Below, one piece after another: positions 9,286-17,483 of a stretch of 64,000 nucleotides of DNA. The position numbers and the translations under genes are program-made. The first letter of the stretch is position 1. Each line of letters starts with the position of its first letter. The notes beneath the pieces are model-generated. The model did not search any database and was not told where the DNA came from. It saw only the letters and a program-made list of their open reading frames with translations. The stretch comes from Synechococcus sp. CC9311 (lineage in GTDB: Bacteria; Cyanobacteriota; Cyanobacteriia; PCC-6307; Cyanobiaceae), in NCBI RefSeq assembly GCF_000014585.1, contig NC_008319.1:1178001-1242000 (forward strand), written 5' to 3'.

Positions 9286-9822
9286 CTACCAATCATCGCC
9301 AATCTGTTGATTCCAATCATCGGGATCAGCCCCTGCTGTTCCCTCTGCGTCGGCCGCAGATGAATGGGCACGTTGTTCCCTTGGCTGAATTGGGCTGCTG
9401 TCCTTGCCTTGGGTTGGTGTTGCGTTGGCTTGATTGCCTCGATGCACCACCCTGAAGGGAACGGAGACGGTTGGAGCTGGATCGCGCACGTCACGTTCAG
9501 GCCAGGGGGTGGGTTGAGCTTGTCTTGCCTGATGGGGTTGCTCACGAGGCAATGGCTCTTGAACATCGGGCCCAGTTACCGGCCGTCGAACCTCTCGCCG
9601 TAGGACAGGTCTCGAGGTCACCATGGCCAATCCACCCACAGCGCTGACGCCCGATCCCAACACCGTTGCGACGGCGATCCAGGCTCCAATAGGCAATGGG
9701 GGTAACCTCCAAGTGAGCACCCGTAACGATGACGCTTGTCCGAGATTGAGTGATGCAATCAACAGCATCAACACCACCGGACTCAGACAGGGAATCAGCA
9801 GCAAGCGTTGAAAGGCTGTCAT
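9286..9822 (-). CDS. Hypothetical membrane protein with disordered tail
   Basis: 178 residues from ATG 9822, whose ATGA overlaps the ubiX stop; this is why I prefer it over an ATG 18 bases upstream. Two hydrophobic segments (about residues 6-27 and 45-70) are followed by a roughly 100-residue tail rich in Pro, Arg and Gln. The tail ends with two Asp-Asp-Trp motifs (DPDDWNQQIGDDW). Similar two-helix proteins ending in DDW are found in picocyanobacteria as far as I recall, without assigned function. Confidence 0.65.
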   Translation of the reverse strand: MTAFQRLLLIPCLSPVVLMLLIASLNLGQASSLRVLTWRLPPLPIGAWIAVATVLGSGVSAVGGLAMVTSRPVLRREVRRPVTGPDVQEPLPREQPHQARQAQPTPWPERDVRDPAPTVSVPFRVVHRGNQANATPTQGKDSSPIQPREQRAHSSAADAEGTAGADPDDWNQQIGDDW

Positions 9823-10439
9823 GGCTGGCGACCCTGCCAACGTTTCAGAGGGCTTAACTCCTCACCAAGGGAATCAAAGAGTCTCACCACTAAGAAATCC
9901 ACCATTTCGCTGAGATTTTGGGGCTGGCTATACCAGGCCGGAATGGGTGGAGCAATTCTTGCTCCTGCTTCAGCCAGAGTTGTGAGGTTGCGGAGATGAA
10001 TCAGGCTCCATGGCATTTCTCTAGGTGCCAGTACAAGGGGTCGTCCTTCCTTGAGATGAACATCAGCACAACGTTCGAGCAGATCACTGGCTACTCCGGC
10101 CGCAATACGCCCCACGGTGCCCATCGAACAAGGAACAATCACCATGCCGCGGGTTGCCACACTTCCACTAGCAATCGTTGCTGCTTGATCTCCCCAGCGA
10201 TGGCAAATTAATGATCCTGTTTGAACATTCAGCCGTGATCTCCAAAAGCGTTCCTGAAGCTCAGGATCGACGGGGACCTGGATGGATTGTTCGGCGAGCC
10301 AAACCTCATGCGCCCCACGACTCATGATCAGGTGAACACTGCGTTCCTTCTGAAGCAAAAGTTGTAAGGCTCGCTCAGCAAGCGGTTGGGCTGAGGCGCC
10401 GCTTACCCCAAGGACATAAGGACGATCAGGGTGCTCCAT
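9819..10439 (-). CDS. ubiX: Flavin prenyltransferase UbiX
   Basis: 206 residues starting at ATG 10439 (MEHPDRPYVLGVSGASAQP); a GTG at 10463 would add 8 residues and overlap zam. UbiX makes prenylated FMN for the UbiD-type decarboxylase of quinone synthesis. Diagnostic features are VLGVSGASAQPLAERAL at the N-terminus (flavin phosphate binding), IVPCSMGTVGRIAAGVASDLLERCADVHLKE in the middle and LVLAPREMPWSLIHLRNL (the RE-P-hxxhhxNM region). It is normally a soluble dodecamer. It lies between zam and the DDW membrane protein in a tight minus-strand cluster. Confidence 0.93.
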   Translation of the reverse strand: MEHPDRPYVLGVSGASAQPLAERALQLLLQKERSVHLIMSRGAHEVWLAEQSIQVPVDPELQERFWRSRLNVQTGSLICHRWGDQAATIASGSVATRGMVIVPCSMGTVGRIAAGVASDLLERCADVHLKEGRPLVLAPREMPWSLIHLRNLTTLAEAGARIAPPIPAWYSQPQNLSEMVDFLVVRLFDSLGEELSPLKRWQGRQP

Positions 10440-10452
10440 GAAGGACACGCCC

Positions 10453-12834
10453 CTAACCCTCACTCACGGCTACAGGCATTGGGGTCTCTTCCTGTTCGTC
10501 TTCCGGGGAAAGCACAATGTCTAGATCGATCTGATTGCGCAGAACGTCCACCTTGGTTACACGCACTGTGACGGGATCTCCAAGTTTGTAAACGCGGCGA
10601 TTACGACGACCCACAAGTCGGTTTTGGCGAGAACGGTATTCGTACCAATCGTCGTTCAAGGAGCTGACATGCACCAGTCCCTCCACCATGGAGGGGGCAA
10701 TTTCCACGAAGAACCCATAACTTTGAACGCCGCTGATCACACCTTGTTGCTCGTGATCGAGCATCGGTTCGGCGCTTCGTGCTTGCGCCATCGCAATCAC
10801 ATCTCTAGAAAGCTCCGCTTGTTGGCGACGCCGAGAATTGAGACGTTGAAGTTTGCGTTCCTGGAGGAGTTCCTGCAATCGTTGTTGGAGAGACCCACTG
10901 AAGAGCGGCCAGGTCAGCGTTGAAGCGGCACCTTTGCTGCCCAAATTGACCGTTTCTTTTTGGCGAACGCTTGGACGATCTTTGCCGTCGTTGAGAAGCT
11001 GACATAACACCTGTTGGTTCAATAAATCGGCGTAATGCAGGGTGGGACAGCACCAAGGAGCGAATAACGGAGTTGATCCATCCTGAGCAGGAGGAGACAT
11101 CGCATCAATGTCTGCTGAAGTGTCGAGCTCTTCATGATCTTTTTTGGTCTCAGTCGCTGATGCCTCGTTTTCACTGGCGAGTGCTATTTGCTTGGCTTTC
11201 GATTGGATCAGGCGGAACTGGCAATCTGGGAGGGTCTGTCGCAGCTGCAGGTTGAGCACCCGTCTGGATGGACTTGTAATTAAGGCTTGCGCGAGTTCGG
11301 ACGCCGAAGTGGTGCCCTCTTCATCCAGGGAGATCGGCAGCTCTAGGGCAATGGCTGCTTTCGCGACGTCATTCAGGGATCCACTCTCGGGATCATTGGC
11401 TTGAAGCACCAGGGCTGGAAGATTGAAATCCAGGCAATGCTGAGTCCAAGTTGAATGCGCTGCTCGTAGGAACGTAGCCAAGATTGAGAAGGGATCCTCT
11501 TCCCTCAGGGGTTCAATCCACTGACGATTGCCACCATCTGGTTCGGTGGCTCGCAGGTCTCCCAGCGTTTCCAAATCGGGGGTTGGAAGATCCAATTCGA
11601 TTTGGCCTTGTCTTAACTCTGCGGCGTGAAGAGCTTTGGCGCAAAAGATCAGTGTCTCGAGTTGTCCGATGTGATCTTTGATTGATTTCAGTGCTGCTGG
11701 GATGGCTCGAGAACGGGGCTTGCGCCCTGCCAAAGCCGTTAAAGCTTGCGAGGTCACTTCAGCGACAGGCCGAATTTGTGTCAAACAGAATTCCCAGTCC
11801 CGAGCTTCGCCTTCAGAGTCAATATCGATGCGAACACTCACTGCAGCTTGTGTTTCTCCAACGTTGAACGCTGCCGCTTTGGAGAGGTTCGGACTCAGCA
11901 GTGGAATCCACTTATTGCCCAAACAAAGAGCTTCGCTTTGCTCGCACAACCATTGATCAAGACTGTTGCCGGGGTTCACTCGTTCAGCGACAGCAGGAGC
12001 GTGAATCCATAGCTGAGTTCCACCTTCATGGGGGATGACATGGGCTGCAGGTAGGTGGGGAGCACCATCAATCACCCAGTTGTTCAGGAGTAAACACGGC
12101 TGATCGGTGAGGTCTTTGCGTCGTTTCTCGACGGGAGCCTTAATCGTTGTTCTTGGTGCAGTTGCTCTGTTGTGTAAGTGGGCCTTAGTGAGTAAGAGAT
12201 CGCGATCAGCATCGACACCACCGTTGAGTGGCAGCGAACGGGCCACATGACCCCGGGCTGGGTGTTGAGCGATCGGGTATCGATCGAGCTGCACTTCAAC
12301 CACTGATGTGGCGGGTCCCTCGAGTTGATAGTTGCTATCTCCCTCCGGTAACTCGATGGAGGCGAGAACACGGTCATCGAGGGGAACGGCGAGCAGTCGC
12401 TCATCCTGTTGTTCCACTTGAGCCAGAAGGCTTGTGGTGGCTCTCTGCAAAATGCATTGCACCCCTCCTTCTGGAGATCGACGGCGGCCTGCATCACGGA
12501 TGATGCGTACCAACACGCGATCACCATTCCAAGCGTGATTCAGCTGATGGTCACGGATATAGACGTCTTCACCGCCGTCATCACGAATGGCAAAACAGAA
12601 TCCTTTGCTGCTGCAGCGCAAACGGGCTTCAATCAACCCAATGTCGTCACCTCGGGAGACTGAACTCTCCTCTTCAAGGCTCAGCACACCAAGTCGATCA
12701 AGTCCCTTCAGCGCAATGCCGAGTGATTGTTTGTCGGCTCGATTGGTTAATCGGAGAATCTTTTCGAGCTTGCTGATCTCAACGGAACCGTCATGGGGGA
12801 CCTGGTCGAGAAGGTCGGCGACCGTGAATTTCAT
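10453..12834 (-). CDS. zam: Zam-type RNase II/R-fold protein with degenerate active site
   Basis: 793 residues from ATG 12834 (MKFTVADLLDQ); the longer frame would need a TTG. Order: N-terminal helical region, cold-shock/OB domain (RCSSKGFCFAIRDDGGEDVYIRDHQL), RNB domain, C-terminal S1 domain (GVISGVQSYGFFVEIAPSMVEGLVHVSSL). The RNB region aligns with RNase R, but the catalytic aspartate cluster (usual IDxxxxxDxDDA) reads VIDGAPHLPAAHV. The usual TSPIRRYxDL reads CCPTLHYADL. It should therefore not be a hydrolytic exonuclease. Size, domains and position next to ubiX fit Zam, the cyanobacterial clade linked to acetazolamide resistance and pigment/photosystem balance, known for a degenerate active site and functional cysteines. 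A Cys-Cys pair is visible just before the degenerate motif. Confidence 0.82.
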   Translation of the reverse strand: MKFTVADLLDQVPHDGSVEISKLEKILRLTNRADKQSLGIALKGLDRLGVLSLEEESSVSRGDDIGLIEARLRCSSKGFCFAIRDDGGEDVYIRDHQLNHAWNGDRVLVRIIRDAGRRRSPEGGVQCILQRATTSLLAQVEQQDERLLAVPLDDRVLASIELPEGDSNYQLEGPATSVVEVQLDRYPIAQHPARGHVARSLPLNGGVDADRDLLLTKAHLHNRATAPRTTIKAPVEKRRKDLTDQPCLLLNNWVIDGAPHLPAAHVIPHEGGTQLWIHAPAVAERVNPGNSLDQWLCEQSEALCLGNKWIPLLSPNLSKAAAFNVGETQAAVSVRIDIDSEGEARDWEFCLTQIRPVAEVTSQALTALAGRKPRSRAIPAALKSIKDHIGQLETLIFCAKALHAAELRQGQIELDLPTPDLETLGDLRATEPDGGNRQWIEPLREEDPFSILATFLRAAHSTWTQHCLDFNLPALVLQANDPESGSLNDVAKAAIALELPISLDEEGTTSASELAQALITSPSRRVLNLQLRQTLPDCQFRLIQSKAKQIALASENEASATETKKDHEELDTSADIDAMSPPAQDGSTPLFAPWCCPTLHYADLLNQQVLCQLLNDGKDRPSVRQKETVNLGSKGAASTLTWPLFSGSLQQRLQELLQERKLQRLNSRRRQQAELSRDVIAMAQARSAEPMLDHEQQGVISGVQSYGFFVEIAPSMVEGLVHVSSLNDDWYEYRSRQNRLVGRRNRRVYKLGDPVTVRVTKVDVLRNQIDLDIVLSPEDEQEETPMPVAVSEG

Positions 12835-12960
12835 CGGAGCATGCAAGAAACCGGCCTTCAGGACCGGGAGTTGAATCAAAACTGCTGCACTCGAGGAGTT
12901 GTAGTGCAAACAGTGAATGACATCCCAACTCTAATCGCCCGACTGTGCGCGATTCCTTCC

Positions 12961-13266
12961 TTAGTCCTCGGCCTGGGTGGATCCAAATCCGGCTTGGAGC
13001 ATGGGCATTAGCAAGCGGCCACCGATCACTAGAAACCCAGTCGAAGCAATCAGTTGAAGCCAGTCGGCAGGAATCACAGCTGATAAAGATCCTCCCGCTA
13101 CAGCGCCAATCAAGCTCGCGAGTACTAAAGCGCTGGATGATCCGAGAAACACCGCTAAGGGTCGATTGGATGTGCCGCTAATAGCCACTGTTGCTAATTG
13201 GGTTTTATCACCGAGCTCTGCCAAGAACACGGTGACAAAAGTGGAAATGAGAAGGGTGAAGTCCAT
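12961..13266 (-). CDS. UPF0016/Gdt1-type half-size membrane transporter, second copy
   Basis: 101 residues with three hydrophobic segments and one copy of the family motif ELGDKTQ (AELGDKTQLAT, near residue 16). UPF0016 (TMEM165/Gdt1/Mnx) proteins exchange Mn2+ or Ca2+ for protons. The motif normally occurs twice in one chain and forms the ion site. This gene and its neighbour 7 bases upstream each carry one half, so they probably work as a heterodimer. In cyanobacteria the family moves manganese across the thylakoid or plasma membrane; which membrane cannot be told here. Confidence 0.88.
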   Translation of the reverse strand: MDFTLLISTFVTVFLAELGDKTQLATVAISGTSNRPLAVFLGSSSALVLASLIGAVAGGSLSAVIPADWLQLIASTGFLVIGGRLLMPMLQAGFGSTQAED

Positions 13267-13273
13267 AACAGTT

Positions 13274-13603
13274 TCAGAGTGATTGGGTCTCCATCAGTGA
13301 CTTCAAGGCCTGACTGCCCAGCCACAAACCCAGTCCCACCATCAGCAAACCTGCCATTTGTTCCAGACGTTCTGGGGGAAGGATTGTGGAGAGCCAGCGT
13401 CCCACCAGAACTCCTACCAGGCTTGAACAGATCAATGCCAGCGCGGCCCCGATAAACACCAACCATGGTTCGCCGGATTGGGCGGATAGAAGGAGGGTGG
13501 CTAATTGGGTTTTATCACCCAATTCAGCTAGAAAAACGGTGGTGAAGGTGCTCAGCAGAATGGTGTTGAATCCAAGCTTGTTGTCGCTACCTGCTTCAGT
13601 CAT
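13274..13603 (-). CDS. UPF0016/Gdt1-type half-size membrane transporter, first copy
   Basis: 109 residues with three membrane segments and the motif AELGDKTQLAT near residue 28, matching the downstream paralogue almost exactly in that stretch. Otherwise the two halves are clearly diverged, so this is an old duplication and not a recent tandem copy. It overlaps the start of the YkgJ-type gene end by 8 bases and leads directly into the second half. It is probably the partner subunit of a split Mn2+/H+ exchanger. Confidence 0.88.
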   Translation of the reverse strand: MTEAGSDNKLGFNTILLSTFTTVFLAELGDKTQLATLLLSAQSGEPWLVFIGAALALICSSLVGVLVGRWLSTILPPERLEQMAGLLMVGLGLWLGSQALKSLMETQSL

Positions 13604-13970
13604 CGGAATTCTGAGGTGAGCGGATCAACCGCTCGAACTTACGCAGTTCGAGGCTTCTTCCGCCATGAACCGAGCGAATTTGCTGTCGACAGCAATCAAT
13701 GGCGAAGGCATTGACCTCCTCCGCTGGCACTGCAAATAAATCGGCTAAACCGCTCACCCGGCAAAAGTCAGGTCTGTCCTCATAAATTCTGCAGCGTCGG
13801 CCTCCCTGGTCGAAATGTCGACACCATCCGTCTTTCCCCACCATTCCTAGGTAGATCGTTTGCTGCTCGTCCGATAGCGCTTCAAGCGCTTCAGGTCGTT
13901 CCGCCGGAGCAAGCCTGCAACAAGCACCGCATTGACTCAGGCAGGACCAGTGAAGGGGAGGGCGGCTCAT
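13596..13970 (-). CDS. YkgJ family cysteine-cluster protein
   Basis: 124 residues. The N-terminus carries CLSQCGACCRL (CxxxCxxCC). Further cysteines sit in WCRHF, CRIYEDRPDFCR and the CC of AIDCCRQ, the pattern of the YkgJ/UPF0153 zinc- or iron-chelating family (PF03692). Its biochemical role is unknown. It overlaps the first UPF0016 half-gene by 8 bases, so the three genes form one operon. That would be consistent with a metal-related role, which is inference. Confidence 0.85.
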   Translation of the reverse strand: MSRPPLHWSCLSQCGACCRLAPAERPEALEALSDEQQTIYLGMVGKDGWCRHFDQGGRRCRIYEDRPDFCRVSGLADLFAVPAEEVNAFAIDCCRQQIRSVHGGRSLELRKFERLIRSPQNSDD

Positions 13971-13988
13971 GGTTCAATTTGGATGGTG

Positions 13989-14007
13989 CTGTGACAAGGC
14001 ATCACAG
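13989..14007. promoter_or_regulatory. Inverted repeat in the ykgJ/psb30 divergent gap
   Basis: CTGTGA-N7-TCACAG is a perfect 6-bp dyad midway between two divergent genes and about 58 bases before the psb30 start. It resembles a CRP-type half-site pair but with 7 instead of 6 central bases. It may be an operator; no -10/-35 pair is clear around it. Confidence 0.3.
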
Positions 14008-14064
14008 TGATACCTCTCTTTAAAGGCAATGCGGTGGAACGCCCCGTACCCTTTTGGAGGCATC

Positions 14065-14196
14065 ATGCTGATCAACTGCTTTCCTCCCATGGGATTTGAT
14101 ATCCACCTGATTGCAAATTTTGGGGCCCTCGCTCTGATCACGCTTGCTGGCCCAGCTGTGATCTTTATCCTCTTTTACAGGCGCGGAGCTCTCTGA
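14065..14196 (+). CDS. psb30: Photosystem II protein Psb30 (Ycf12)
   Basis: A small plus-strand frame encodes one transmembrane helix followed by a basic end: [20 protein letters not shown] then FYRRGAL. The LAGPAVI core and the short RRGAL/RGNL-type C-terminus are those of Psb30/Ycf12, a single-span subunit at the periphery of photosystem II. From ATG 14065 the protein is 43 residues and has a strong GGAGG 5 bases upstream. ATG 14089 would give 35 residues, closer to the usual length, but has no visible ribosome-binding site. The last 22 bases overlap the 3' end of the ClC gene on the other strand. Confidence 0.85.
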   Translation: MLINCFPPMGFDIHLIANFGALALITLAGPAVIFILFYRRGAL

Positions 14197-15539
14197 AGCT
14201 TTGCGAGTGCGTGATACACCGGTGTTCTGGAGACAAGCCGCCCGGTGTAAGCGGCGATTACGGCCGTGAGACAAGCTCCTGCAAATAACTGTTGATCGCC
14301 CACCAGTCGCCAGGAAAAAATGAGGGAGACCAGCGGCAGTTGGGTTGCTCCAGCCAGTCCTGCTGCTAATCCAAGTCCCACACCCACTTGGGTGCTGAAT
14401 CCAATCACCGCACAGATGCTGTAACCGAGCACGGCACCGAAGGTGAGAGCTGGATCGATCAATCCTCCTGGGACTCCTGGTGCCAGGGCGAGCATGGGGC
14501 CAATCACCCGGACCACCGTGATCCAAATGCTCACGAGACCAGAGTGGACATCACTGTGATCTGCCCCCAATTCTGGTAAGCCTCGTTCAAGCAGTTGCTT
14601 CACGAGTGCTTCACCGTCCGCAGTGCTAGTTCCCCAGCTCAACAGGGCAAGCACACTGAGTGCGGCGCCAAGCCATAGGCCGGTGCGCAGTGGACGTTGC
14701 CGCACCATTGGAGCTAAACGCGATGTGGTCCACACCAGACCACGGTTAAAGAATCCACCGACAAGACCAGCGGCGATTCCGATCGGAACGGCCAGCAAGA
14801 GTTGTTCACTTTCGGGTGCAAACACATTGATGAGCCCCAATCCAAAGATGGGCTCCCCTCCAAGGTTCGAAAAACCAGCCGCAGCGATGCACACCAGCAA
14901 AGCTGGCCAGATCGTGAGGATTGAATATTCAGCTGTGAGCTCCTCAAGCATGAAGACAACGCCAAGCAGGGGAGTGTTGAAGCCGCCGGCTAGGCCAGCA
15001 CCTCCGCCAATGGCAACCATCTGTCGTTCGGTAAGAGCCGGCATCCAATTGGGCCAACGTTTCTGACAGGCGCGTGCCACAGCAGAGCCAAATTGCACCA
15101 CCGGGCCTTCCCGTCCCAGAGGAAACATGGCTGCTGTCGCCACCGACCACAGGATTCCTCTGTGCACAGTGCTCCCTGCTTCCATCGCACTGGGCATCAA
15201 CGATGGATCTCCCAGGGCGTTCATCGTTGATGGAATTCCTGATCCAGCTCCTCCACGCCACGGTCCTCGCTGAAGAATCAACAGGATTGGCATCACCAGC
15301 AAAGGAGCGAAAACAATCAGCAGACCGATGGAGGTCCAGGGGTTTTCGCCGGTTGTTGGCAGGAACTGGAACTGCCACTCCTGAATGCGATCAACAAGAT
15401 TCAGTGGGAGGCAAGCCAGCCCGATCAAGACGCCAACAACCAGCAAGCCAATGAAGTGGCGGCCAAGTCGAGTGATCTCGTTGAAAACCGACGCTGTGCC
15501 CCGGAACCGTGAGCTGGTGGATTTGAGTTCAGAAGTCAT
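14175..15539 (-). CDS. ClC-type chloride channel/transporter
   Basis: 454 residues from ATG 15539, which overlaps the recJ stop as ATGA. About ten hydrophobic segments. Signature motifs are GSGIP near residue 100, GREGPVVQ near 140 with the gating glutamate, and [11 protein letters not shown] in the C-terminal half in place of the usual GxFxP. There is no C-terminal CBS domain. It should move Cl- across the cell or thylakoid membrane, as a channel or as an H+ antiporter. The second (proton) glutamate cannot be assigned by eye. It is co-transcribed with recJ. Confidence 0.93.
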   Translation of the reverse strand: MTSELKSTSSRFRGTASVFNEITRLGRHFIGLLVVGVLIGLACLPLNLVDRIQEWQFQFLPTTGENPWTSIGLLIVFAPLLVMPILLILQRGPWRGGAGSGIPSTMNALGDPSLMPSAMEAGSTVHRGILWSVATAAMFPLGREGPVVQFGSAVARACQKRWPNWMPALTERQMVAIGGGAGLAGGFNTPLLGVVFMLEELTAEYSILTIWPALLVCIAAAGFSNLGGEPIFGLGLINVFAPESEQLLLAVPIGIAAGLVGGFFNRGLVWTTSRLAPMVRQRPLRTGLWLGAALSVLALLSWGTSTADGEALVKQLLERGLPELGADHSDVHSGLVSIWITVVRVIGPMLALAPGVPGGLIDPALTFGAVLGYSICAVIGFSTQVGVGLGLAAGLAGATQLPLVSLIFSWRLVGDQQLFAGACLTAVIAAYTGRLVSRTPVYHALAKLQRAPRL

Positions 15540-17431
15540 GGCAGGAGGCCGAGGCCAATGCAAGCGTCTTGAATGAGGTCAGCAACGTAAGGGTGTCTTG
15601 CCCTGTTGTCTTCACTTTCGAAAACTCCATTGCTGTTGACCGATCCAGACAGTCGCTCTCCAGAGGGGTTCCGAATCTCTACGGTTGAGGCGGAGGGGCT
15701 CGAGCAGCGATAAACCCCAAGGCCGCGGTGGAGATCTAAGCAGGCGTGATGTTCTCTTAGAGCTTGGATTTCGAGCTGCAGTTTTGCTTCTCCTTGCCAG
15801 CGGTTGAGGCTGATTCGAAACGCAACATCCACGATGGCTGGCAGTGGTTGAGTTTGTTGCCAGCGCCAAGCAATGGCTTCTCTCTCACAGTTGTCTTGCA
15901 CCAAGGTGAGTTTCAGGTGACCGCCACGGAGCAATCGTTGTGATGTCACCTTGCAACCTCTCGACCAAAACAGTGGCGCTGGATGGCCGATCCCAAAGGG
16001 TTCAAGAGAGAGCAACGCAGACCAGAGTTCGTGATTGATCGCAGTGAGTGATAAAAGTGCTTCTGGTTCCACCAGAATTCCCTCTCCGCGCGTTTGGATC
16101 CAGGACAGAGCTAAGGCATTCAGCTCCTCATGTAGGCGATGCACTTGCGCGGCCTTTACCGTAAATCCTCCTGCGGCTGGGTGGCCGCCATGGCGTTCAA
16201 GAAGGTCTGTGCAGTGGTCGAGTGCTTTGTCGACGGCGAATCCTTCGGGAGCCCGTACAGAGGCTCGCATCAGACCATCGCCATCAGCAGCCAGCAAGGC
16301 GGTTGGGCGTTGAAATCGGTCCATCAGACGTGCTGCAACGATGCCAATCACGCCGTGATGCCAGTGGCCTTGTGCGAGAAGTAGAAAGGGTGGTAAAGGA
16401 TCACGGTCAGACTCCAATAAGGCCAATGCTTCGGCCTCAATGGCATCGCACAGCTCCCGCCGCTGTCGGTTGAGACTGTCGCATTGACGACCCAGCTCAA
16501 TGGCGCTGTTTTGGTCGTCAGCGGTGAGCAAATCCACTACCAACTGGGGATCGCCGATCCGCCCTACCGCGTTAATTCTGGGGGCCAGTTGAAAACCGAT
16601 GTCATCGGCGCGCAGGGGACGATCGCCGAGTCCTGCGAGTTGTTGTAAGGCGCGCACCCCCGGACAGTTACTTCGATGGAGATGAAGCAACCCTTCTCGC
16701 AGGAGAGTCCTATTGGCGCCTGTCAGCGGTGCCATATCGGCCACCGTGCCAATGCAAAACAAATCACGAGCACTGGCGATGGCGGCTGGTTGGCGCATGC
16801 GTTCTGCGAGTTCTCGCGCGACGACATAGGCGAGCCCAACGCCTGCTAACCCGCGATAGGGAGAGTGGTCCGGCGTGGTGGCCGGATGAATCAAAGCGAG
16901 AGCTTTGGGGCGTGTCTTTGGGAGCGTGTGGTGATCGGTCAGTACCACCTCCATGCCCAAATCTTCAGCTCTGCTCAGGGCCTCGTGAGCAGCCACTCCG
17001 TTGTCGACAGTGACAATCAGGCGCACTCCAGCGTCGTGGAGCTCATTCACCATCGAACAGTTCAAGCCGTAGCCATCAGCCATGCGGCTTGGAATCGCTG
17101 CCTGGGGTTCCGCCCCCAAGGTACGCAAGGTGCGCAGCAACAACGCTGTGCTGGTCATGCCATCGGCGTCGTAGTCGCCACAGATCGCAACGCGCTCTGC
17201 CTTCAAACAAGCCTGATGCAAACGTTGGACGGCTTTTTCCAATTCAGGGAAGTGGCCACCAGGCTTTGGTAGGGCTGAATCATTCAGAAGTGCATTCACT
17301 TGAGCCGGCTCTGTCAGACCACGGCGGAACAGCAGTGCACGGAGGGGCAAAGGGAGTGGAACCGAATCCAAAGCAGTGAGGTCTATTCCTCTTGGTAGTT
17401 GCCATTGCTGAACGGACACGGCAGACGGCAA
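15536..17431 (-). CDS. recJ: Single-stranded-DNA-specific exonuclease RecJ
   Basis: 631 residues. DHH-family motifs: AICGDYDADGMTSTALL (motif I, Asp cluster), VTVDNGVAAHEAL, VVLTDHHTLP (DHH), GTVADMAPL, and in the DHHA1 domain GHWHHGVIGIVAARL and RHGGHPAAGGF. It degrades single-stranded DNA 5'-3' in mismatch repair, base excision and RecFOR recombination. The start ATG 17431 is divergent from a HAD gene 52 bases away. The TGA is fused with the ClC start. Confidence 0.95.
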   Translation of the reverse strand: MPSAVSVQQWQLPRGIDLTALDSVPLPLPLRALLFRRGLTEPAQVNALLNDSALPKPGGHFPELEKAVQRLHQACLKAERVAICGDYDADGMTSTALLLRTLRTLGAEPQAAIPSRMADGYGLNCSMVNELHDAGVRLIVTVDNGVAAHEALSRAEDLGMEVVLTDHHTLPKTRPKALALIHPATTPDHSPYRGLAGVGLAYVVARELAERMRQPAAIASARDLFCIGTVADMAPLTGANRTLLREGLLHLHRSNCPGVRALQQLAGLGDRPLRADDIGFQLAPRINAVGRIGDPQLVVDLLTADDQNSAIELGRQCDSLNRQRRELCDAIEAEALALLESDRDPLPPFLLLAQGHWHHGVIGIVAARLMDRFQRPTALLAADGDGLMRASVRAPEGFAVDKALDHCTDLLERHGGHPAAGGFTVKAAQVHRLHEELNALALSWIQTRGEGILVEPEALLSLTAINHELWSALLSLEPFGIGHPAPLFWSRGCKVTSQRLLRGGHLKLTLVQDNCEREAIAWRWQQTQPLPAIVDVAFRISLNRWQGEAKLQLEIQALREHHACLDLHRGLGVYRCSSPSASTVEIRNPSGERLSGSVNSNGVFESEDNRARHPYVADLIQDACIGLGLLP

Positions 17432-17483
17432 CGGGCCAGCGCTTAAGAAGCCTGCATTGTGCTCGGTCCTTCAAGCTGTTGCC

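Noticed and set aside
14863-14880. tRNA T-loop-like sequence in the ClC gene
   Set aside because: A GGTTCGAA match only. No acceptor stem or anticodon arm can be built around it, and it is inside coding sequence.
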